From assembly GCA_030268105.1 (NCBI GenBank), contig BSDZ01000008.1, forward strand, positions 5,332,001 to 5,396,000: a DNA stretch of 64,000 bases, read 5' to 3'. A model generated the notes under the pieces. The model searched no databases and was not told the DNA's origin. It saw only the letters and a list, made by a program, of their open reading frames with translations. How positions within the stretch are numbered: position 1 is the stretch's first letter; each line of letters begins with the position of its first letter. This DNA comes from Volvox africanus (taxonomy: Eukaryota; Chlorophyta; Chlorophyceae; Chlamydomonadales; Volvocaceae). Both the position numbers and the translations under genes were made by a program. This document shows positions 57,001-64,000 of this stretch, in pieces.

Positions 57001-60000
57001 CACCGTACACGTAACCGTCGCTGTGCATGCCGTTTTCTGCGCCGTCCGCGGTGTTATCCGCCGGGCCTGCAGTGGCGGCAGTGGCAATAAGGCCCTGCCA
57101 CATCGCTGCTGTCGCTTTAACGAGTGCCAAAAGTTGAGCTTCCCGTTCTAATGCCTCATGTTGACGCTGCACTTTCTGCGCCTCTTTACGCCGCGCATCG
57201 GAGTCAAGTTGCCTCAGCGGCATCCTCAGCGGCGGCAGCTTCGGCCCCGCCGTCGGCCCCGTCACCATGCCACCGCCGCCGCTACCGCCGGAAGACTTCG
57301 ACACCAACGAGCCGTCCTTGCGGCGGCGGCCGAGTTGTACGGCAAGGGGTCCGCCGGCGACGGCTGCGGCTGCGGCGACAACGGAAGAGGGGCTACCGGA
57401 AAGTGACGACACAGCCCCAGCTGAATCCGTACGCAGGTTGTGCCCTAGCGGTCCGACGCTGGCGTCCACGGCGACGGGCATGCCGCCGCCGGCCGCACTG
57501 CTCGCGGATGACGCGGTCTTTGCCATGGCTTGCTGTACGGCGCGCATATCCGGCCGCGCCGCCAGGGCAGCTTCCACGGTAACACTCCAGGGGAGGGCGG
57601 GCACAGGAAGGAGGTCCAGGCCGCAGGAGCGTGCGGCGTCGAGCACACCTGAGATGGACACGCCGCCAGATGCAGCGCCGCCGCCGCCGCCGCCATTGCC
57701 TGCGGCAGGTGCACCGCCTGGCAACGAGGGCGGCGACGGCGCACCCGCCAACATTGGTTCCACAATCCATGTGGTACTGAGCGACTCTGACGCCGATGCG
57801 GCGGCAGTAAGTGACGTCTTGGAGGCGCCCGTCGGTGGCGGCAACACTGTCGCAACGAGTTCACTGTAAGCCTGTACGACAGCGCTGGCTTGCCGTTCGC
57901 ATAAGAAGTATTGTACTGCAGGGCTGCTTAGCACCGCCAGTGCGGCCGCGGCGCCGGCAGGCAGCGGCGGCAAGGGGGCCGGCGCTGATGGGCTGACGGC
58001 AGCGGCACTTGCCTCAGCCTCCGTCGCCTCAGTCGCCGCTACACCGGTTGCATCCTTATCATCAGACGTACGCCGTGCAGCTTCTGACGTGCAGATATCT
58101 GCTTCGGAGGTGTTAAGCTGCTCTTCGCAACCGCCATTCGCCGCCGCCTCACCTACGGCACTTGCGTCCGTCGTACGGGCAGCTGAACCATCACGCGATA
58201 CCGCCGGCTGTAGCGCGTCACCAATCTGGGACCCACGACCATCATCATCCACCGCCGCCGCCGTAACAACGGCGGCATCTTGTTCCGATCCGCCGTCTCC
58301 TTGCGTCTCAGCGATAGCCGACGCCGCTGCTGCCCCGTCGTCCTCGCCCTTCGATAGGATCTCCGCAGCGACTGCGTTTGTGTCAACGCACGTATCGACG
58401 GCGTCGTCTGCCGCCACTGGTTTACCACCGCCAGCGGACTCGGAGGTTGTTGTAACCGCTTGGGCTCCTGACGGCGCCGCTGGGTCCTCCGCCGCTGCCG
58501 CTGCCGCTGCCGCTGCACCGTCGAACGTCGCCCGCGACTTGCCCCGTTCGGATGACCCTCCGGTGACCTCCCCTTCACCACTGACCCGTGTGGCATCGCT
58601 GCTGACCCGTACGGCATCGCTGCTGACCCGTGTGGCATCGCTGCTGAACCGTACGGCATCGCTGCTGACCCGTACGGCATCGCTGCTGACCCGTACGGCA
58701 TCGCTGCTGACCCGTACGGCATCGCTGCTGACCCGTACGGCGTCACCGCTGGTCCGAGATTCAGTCCCATTTGCACGGATCTGCACGCCACCACCACTGC
58801 CATCGCCATCCGTGCTCCGAGACCCATTCGCCCATTCCATTGCCGCTGCGCCCTGATCAGGACTAGCAGCATCGTCAACGCCGCCGCAAGCGGCACCGTC
58901 TCTGGAAGGCGTTTGTACGGCGTCCGTGCCGCTCTTGCTTACCCTTTCTGCAGCCGGCTTCTCTTCAGATTCCACCAATGGCGCCGGCGGCCCTTGGGAG
59001 TCCGCCAGGGGGTCAGGGGTAGGACTGGCTGCACATTCAAGCGCCGCTACGCCTGCATCCGCCAGCGCTGAGGTTGACGTTGACGTTTCCACCTCCGCCG
59101 CAGCTGGCGACGGTGACGGCGACGGCGACGGTGTTGATTTGTAGGCATTCCCAGCCTCCGCCACAGCCGATAGACGCAGTGACGCCGCCAGCAACTGCTG
59201 CGCCGCTAGGGCGACGTTCTGGCGGGTGACGGCGTTTTGCTGCAAGGCGCTGCGTGATACCGCCAGCACCACATCGCAGCAGGCTGGTATCATTGAGCTC
59301 TCTGCCAGCGCCGCGAGCACAATTGCGGCCGACGCCGAGTCCATCAACGGGGTTGGCGGCGCTTGATGCAGGGGCAGCGTCGCACCCCCCGCCGATGATG
59401 TTGACGTGACTTGCGGCAACAGCGACACTACTGCTGCCGCCGTCATGGAATGCGCGAGGGCCGCAGCCAGCGGTACCACCGACCAGATCTGGCGCCAAAG
59501 CGCTAGTGTGCGTGGCGCGCCGCCGCCGCCGCCGACACCCGGTAACGCCAGCAGGGACGCGGAGTATCGGAGCATCTCTGTTAAGTTGGCCAGTAGAGGG
59601 CTGTTGCACAGCAAATCCAATACGGCGTCCTGGAGCCCCGACCAGGCCTGGTGCAGCCGTTGTGCGTGGCGATGCCGTACGCAGAGTCGTAAGTATCGCT
59701 CGTCCTCGGGCCTAAGAGGTTGCGGTGACGACGCCCGGGGCTGCGGTGATTGCAGCGGCGGCGGTGACGCCGCCGCCGCCACTGCAGCCGCCGTCGCCGG
59801 GGCGACCCCAGTCGCTGCAGACTTCACCGGTGGTAGCTTCACAGCTTGCGGTGATGCTCCTCCCTCTGCCACCCCAACCGTCGTACTCGATGAGCTGGCC
59901 GCCGTCATAGCAGCCTGATGCCTCCCTGCATCGCCACGGCTGCGTACGGATCCGGTGCTGCTTTCCATCGCCGGCGCCGCCGGCGGCGGCGGCGGCTGCG

Positions 60001-60790
60001 ATGCCCTCTGCGGTTCCGAATCTGAGGGCTGAGCTTGACGAACTGACAGGCCTTCGATGTGCTGATGAGTAGTGGCATCAGTGGTAGCAACGCTGGCAAG
60101 GGTAATGCACGCGATCGCGTCGCCGCCGCCTCCGTCGCCCTGCTCTGAATCCTGTTCCGACGGAAGCGGTGGCGGCGCCGGCGGCAGCGGCGGTGGAGGG
60201 TCCAGCGACGCTGGTGGGCGGCATCGCAACAGCTGCATCGCGTCCAGCACCAGCTGCAGCACTCCCTGGAGGACCACCAGGGAAGCGCTACATTGAGCAG
60301 CCTTAGGGGTCGATAGAAAGTGCTCAAAGGCTGCATGGGATTTTTGGACCCTCTCCAGCTCCGAAACCGCGATGCCGGCCTTGTGACTTGAGGCTCGGGA
60401 CAAGGTACCGGAGGGAGCGCGGGATGGGCTCACAGAGGAGGGACCGCCTGGGGCTTTGGCGCATACCGTTGCGACGTCGCGAACAGCCATAAGGAACATT
60501 TTGTGTATTAGGTGAGTCAGACGTCCATCTTGCCACCACCGCACCAAGTGCAGGACATCGTCGGGCCGGATGCCCCCATCCCCTCGAGCCACCACCAGCG
60601 GGTCGCCTCCAATGAGCTGAGAGAACTGATCATGCAAGCGCTGAAGAGCAGCGACAATGACGCCAATATGTTCGTGCAGAAGTGGAGGGACGGGCCGAGC
60701 ACCTGGAGCTGCTCGGGCCTGAACTTGCTGCAGCGCGACGAGAAGCCCATGTGCGTGTCGAGCAAGTGAAACCTGATTAAAGCCAGGCAT
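52009..60790 (-). CDS. Giant MYND-type zinc finger protein (about 2588 aa, 3 exons in window)
   Basis: Function unknown; volvocine algae have many very large Ala/Gly-rich proteins that end in a MYND finger. Exons on the minus strand: 60790-56609, 56033-55527 and 55086-52009, all joined in phase 0, giving 2589 codons including the stop. The N-terminal 120 residues are helical (HGLLVALQQVQARAAPGARP, VLHLVRWWQDGRLTHLIHKM). The rest alternates helical blocks with Ala/Ser/Gly/Pro runs, a poly-Gln tract (about 54060-54095) and a 7-residue tandem repeat (58577-58745). The second exon is a Glu/Ala-rich coiled coil. Near the C-terminus, CSYTSC...ICRCERVSYCSSTCQ and then HHQICK provide the Cys/His ligands of one MYND finger, usually a protein-protein interaction module binding Pro-rich motifs. 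The Met at 60790 is provisional; the frame is open a little further upstream and an acceptor-like CAG occurs at the sixth codon, so an upstream exon may exist. Confidence 0.85.
55211..55306. repeat. (CCTCA)n pentanucleotide array in an intron
   Basis: About 19 copies of CCTCA with one CTTCA variant, within the second intron (55087-55526) of the MYND gene. A second array of CCACC/CCCCA units lies at about 55435-55476 in the same intron. Confidence 0.95.
58577..58745 (-). repeat. 21-bp coding minisatellite (SDAVRVS heptad, 8 units)
   Basis: Within the first MYND-gene exon, eight tandem 21-bp units encode SDAVRVS with the variants SDAVRFS and SDATRVS. Unit length is a multiple of three, so copy-number change would keep the frame. 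The units are nearly identical at the DNA level (CTGACCCGTACGGCATCGCTG on the plus strand), which implies recent expansion. Confidence 0.9.
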
Positions 60791-63700
60791 TCTATGATTG
60801 CATATCGTACCTCCTGTGCAAACTATCTAGCTTCAAGGTTTTTGGCCGAACCCTTACGAAGATTATGCAAACCTTTCTGACATATCATGTTTCTAAATTT
60901 TGACGAATATGCAAGGTTGGACTGAATGAATAGTACTACCTTTCACCGCTAGAACTTATCAACTCCAGGTAATATAGGCTTGTTTGAACACATTGACACA
61001 AAAACATTATATTTAAATAATCCTTTATATAACGGAGCTGATGGTTATTACTTTGGGTAATATTGCTGTTACCAGGTTTTCCCGTCCGAACGCAAAAAGA
61101 TGCGTGAATACGACATTGCAACGCTCAACAAACATTTTGTAAGCCTTAATGTCAGTGATACTTCCTAGGAATATTTTGCGGGCTGCTTACGTTCGCTCGT
61201 CGCTTGGCTTGCCCGGCTTGCCAGGAAGCAGCAGTTTTCCGCGCAGTAACATAATTGGTTAGGCAATATCCATTCAGAAGCTACGTTGCATCATATACGA
61301 AGAGGACCGCCATGAAACTAAGTCCATGCTTCAGGGGACATACCTTGACAGCATGACAGCAGGCACCTCACGTGTGCCATTGTACGCCGTACAGGACTTA
61401 CGCTTATGCACGAGGACATCCTTGACCTAATTCAATACCTTGACCTTCATGATTTGTCAGTTATGTACCCTTGACCGCTAGCTAGCTCAGGACGCTCGGA
61501 ATGGATATTGCCAGCTCATCCGTCATCATTTGAGTACCTGCGGCGGTTACGTTCCGTTCAACTGCTAGATAACCCTCGGCAACTTCCTACTGAAGGCCGA
61601 TCGATCCTTCTACGTAGGCCGATCTACGTAACAGGAACGCAGCTAGCGGAGTAAAATGGAACGAGCAGCTATTGGTAACGCTGATGGTACGCCGCATACA
61701 ATACTACTAAGGGCCGTCGGATGGGGTGGGCGTCCTGCCTGCCTGCATGTGCACCGCACGGTGCACATATATATCCTAAACATATATATCCCAAAATCGT
61801 CGTTACTCTTTGCTGTGTATCCTTATTTGGATAGATCATCGGCACTTGCTACGCCTGATTTCACATTATTAACTTACCAGCCCCTTACCATGAAGGGCAT
61901 GATGCCATATCGGAACAGCATGATGTCACCGGCCAGTATGTACTGTCAGAACACCCTTAGGTGTCTGGGTCAGTCATTGCTTGGCAGCACTTTCACCTTT
62001 TACACCCACTGTGGGAAGGCGGGCAGGCGAGCATGTGACTACTGTGTTACAAGACGCCATGCATTTCAAATACCAGCATTTGGTTTTCCCCGCACGGACC
62101 ACCGGCACACAAAGCAGCGTAGTGCGGACCTGGTGAAGGGCACCTGGTTAACTGCGGTCTCCGACATGTACTGCTCGTTTTAAGTCAGCCACGCATACTT
62201 CAACCGCTGTCGAACGGGCCTGTGCCAGCAGTACGAAATGGCCTCAAGTCGACAGATAGAAACCAAGCCCGCTTAACTTGCATGTTATAACACAACCCGT
62301 CATCGGCTGTCATGTGCAGTGAACGGCATCGCTGCGTCCACGACACTGGGGGTGTGGACTAGTAGGTGTATGTGAGGCTGGCGCAGCAGTGCGCTAGCTG
62401 TAGCTCGGGCAACTCCACTAGACACTGGCCTCACAGCCCGGCCCTGAGGCGAGACTATACTACTCCTTCCTAGCTCTGTCGATGATGGGGCATCGCACCG
62501 CGCAGTCATCTACTCCGTGAGCTCCGTCGCGGAACTCTATTGGCAGCTAATCAGGGTGATCAGTCCTGATAGCGCCTTTATTAGGCTGATCTATTGGTGG
62601 CCTGGGCAGATGCGTGGAATGTGAGCCACTGTAAGAGTCTGTACAATATCGTTACAATAGCTCAATTCCGTACAATCTATATCGACCAGGTGAAGTGCTT
62701 CCAACGGGAAGTCTTCGCCGTAAGTATCGGCAAGATATCACCGAAATGTACGGCTGTTGGATCCAGCAACGGCCAACTGTCACTAACGCAAGTCAGCAGC
62801 TGTCGCAACTGTCGTTTTCTAACTGCCCTTTCGCCAGAATAGTCACGCCGTCAACAGTGCATGACACGGCGGGTCGCGTACAAAAAAATTCAAACATTAA
62901 ATCCGGAAACACGAACAAAGTAAACAAAGCAACAAAGTAAACAAAGCAACGAAGTAAACAAAGCAACAAACCTGAACCGATGTGAACCAACAACAGACTA
63001 ACTACTTGTACATGTCTCCGCGAGGAACATCCGTTTTCGCAATTCTAGGCAGGCAACGAGCCCAGCAATAGAAGAGCAACGACAACCAAAACTGCTGCCT
63101 TACAAGGGCAAAGGTACGTATCTTCTGACCACCCATGATGACAGATTTCCATGACGTATGTACGGCATGTGTACGTATGTGCGCTCATGCTGTCGTAACA
63201 CAATTCAAACTGCACTCTGAAAATGACTATAATTCGACCATTTCGTATAAAGACAGTTTTGCGTGCATCCCTCATGCCCTTTGGCAGCTGCCCACCACTT
63301 TACACATCAGCATAGGAGGGGTGTTACCTTCGCCCGTTCTATCTTGCAAGACATACAACAATATGGCATCAGACATACTGATACTGCGACCTAAGCTTCG
63401 CGGTGCTGGACACGCACAACCTACTCCTGCATACATGGCACGAACACAATAAACCTACGTTCCCTTCCCACCGCATTGCCATACCCTCCCAGCTCTTTCT
63501 GACGCCAACCCATTCCCATGCTCCCAGCCAGCAGCCTGTAGGTCCACCACTCAGTGTTGACTCGATCTTTAGAAGTGCATGATTAATACTATTGAATCTA
63601 TTGCGCTGTGAAAAAACACAATGCCAAAATACAGTATTCATTAGGCTGCTTCTTTTTCGTAGTAAGGTTATTGTATAATAATCTTGGGACTAATCTTGGC

Positions 63701-64000
63701 ATGATGTTACGTCACAGTGTAATAAACTCCAGCAACAATGCTGTAAGGCGGCGGGGCTGGGACCAGTCTGGGCCGGCAGGACGCACTGGACGTGGGTGTT
63801 GAAGGGTATGAAAGAGAAGGCACTGCTGCCACGCACAGGCTGCCCATTCACAGCGCGGTGTATACTCGATGTGAGTATCGACATCACAGCCAATTATCAG
63901 AAAGTTTGGGAACACATTGGAAGCCGTTCTACGTCCCTAACAATCATTGACAGTGTGTACGGTAGTAAAGATGGCCTGGGACGACGGAGTCCGAGTAAAT
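60791..64000. other. Right-end spacer, no supported gene
   Basis: AT-rich sequence that should include the promoter of the MYND gene. The longest frame, 61656-62183 (+), is 175 codons with a CDYCVTRRHAF segment but no family I recognise. Near 62580-62660 a plus-strand frame contains IYWWPGQMRGM, weakly like the Gypsy integrase H2C2 region, but it is too broken to call. Confidence 0.4.
62913..62970. repeat. Short tandem repeat, AACAAAGTAAACAAAGC-like
   Basis: About three and a half copies of a 17-nt A-rich unit (AACAAAGTAAACAAAGC, one copy with AACGAAG). It is non-coding and no gene is nearby. Confidence 0.8.

Noticed and set aside
53170..59918. Many plus-strand frames of 100-255 codons opposite the MYND gene
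   Set aside because: Shadow frames of GC-rich coding sequence on the other strand; Pro/Arg/Ala-rich, without domains.
61656..62183. 175-codon ORF on the plus strand
   Set aside because: No recognised family, splice context or codon pattern; length alone in one frame is not enough here.
62580..62660. Gypsy integrase zinc-binding (H2C2) remnant
   Set aside because: Only a short IYWWPGQMRGM-like match with stops on both sides; it could easily be chance.
1..64000. CRISPR arrays, bacterial defence genes or biosynthetic clusters
   Set aside because: All supported genes are eukaryotic and intron-rich; the tandem repeats seen are micro- or minisatellites without unique spacers.

Overview
The window is nuclear DNA from a green alga, most likely volvocine (Chlamydomonas/Gonium/Volvox group). 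The genes are dense in introns with GT-AG borders, coding exons are GC-rich and Ala/Gln/Gly-rich, introns and spacers are AT-rich and full of microsatellites, and CCCTAAA/CCCTAAAA telomere-type motifs occur. There are no bacterial operons, no CRISPR and no rRNA or tRNA genes that I can support. Exon models were built by hand from splice signals, reading phase and remembered family motifs; none has transcript support.

Layout, left to right. (1) 237-8388 (+): 3'-most 15 exons of a glyoxal/galactose-oxidase-type copper radical oxidase whose 5' end lies outside the window. (2) 8.4-14.5 kb: a repeat-rich spacer with a SINE-like element, a decayed Ty1/Copia fragment and one inverted, diverged copy of a glyoxal-oxidase exon. 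(3) 14529-15583 (+): a two-exon hypothetical gene. (4) 18176-29178 (-): a complete 24-exon gene for the condensin ATPase SMC2 (about 1203 aa), including one probable GC-AG intron. (5) 29.2-32.1 kb: a spacer with unassigned coding-like islands. (6) 32115-35686 (+): a protein with two tandem SnoaL/NTF2-like domains, possibly plastid-targeted. (7) 38317-41541 (-): a histidine-phosphatase (phosphoglycerate-mutase-like) gene. (8) 43303-48785 (+): an RlmN-type radical-SAM RNA methyltransferase with a large low-complexity insertion. (9) 52009-60790 (-): a giant protein of about 2588 aa ending in one MYND zinc finger. (10) 60.8-64 kb: no gene I can support.

The genes do not form a pathway. They look like ordinary neighbours on a eukaryotic chromosome: SMC2 acts in chromosome condensation, RlmN in RNA modification (probably organellar), and the oxidase in extracellular or wall chemistry. 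I found no convincing new multi-gene system. The items most worth a second look are the inverted oxidase exon, the tandem SnoaL protein, the giant MYND protein with its heptad minisatellite, the acidic frame after the RlmN stop, and the unassigned coding-like islands between SMC2 and the SnoaL gene.
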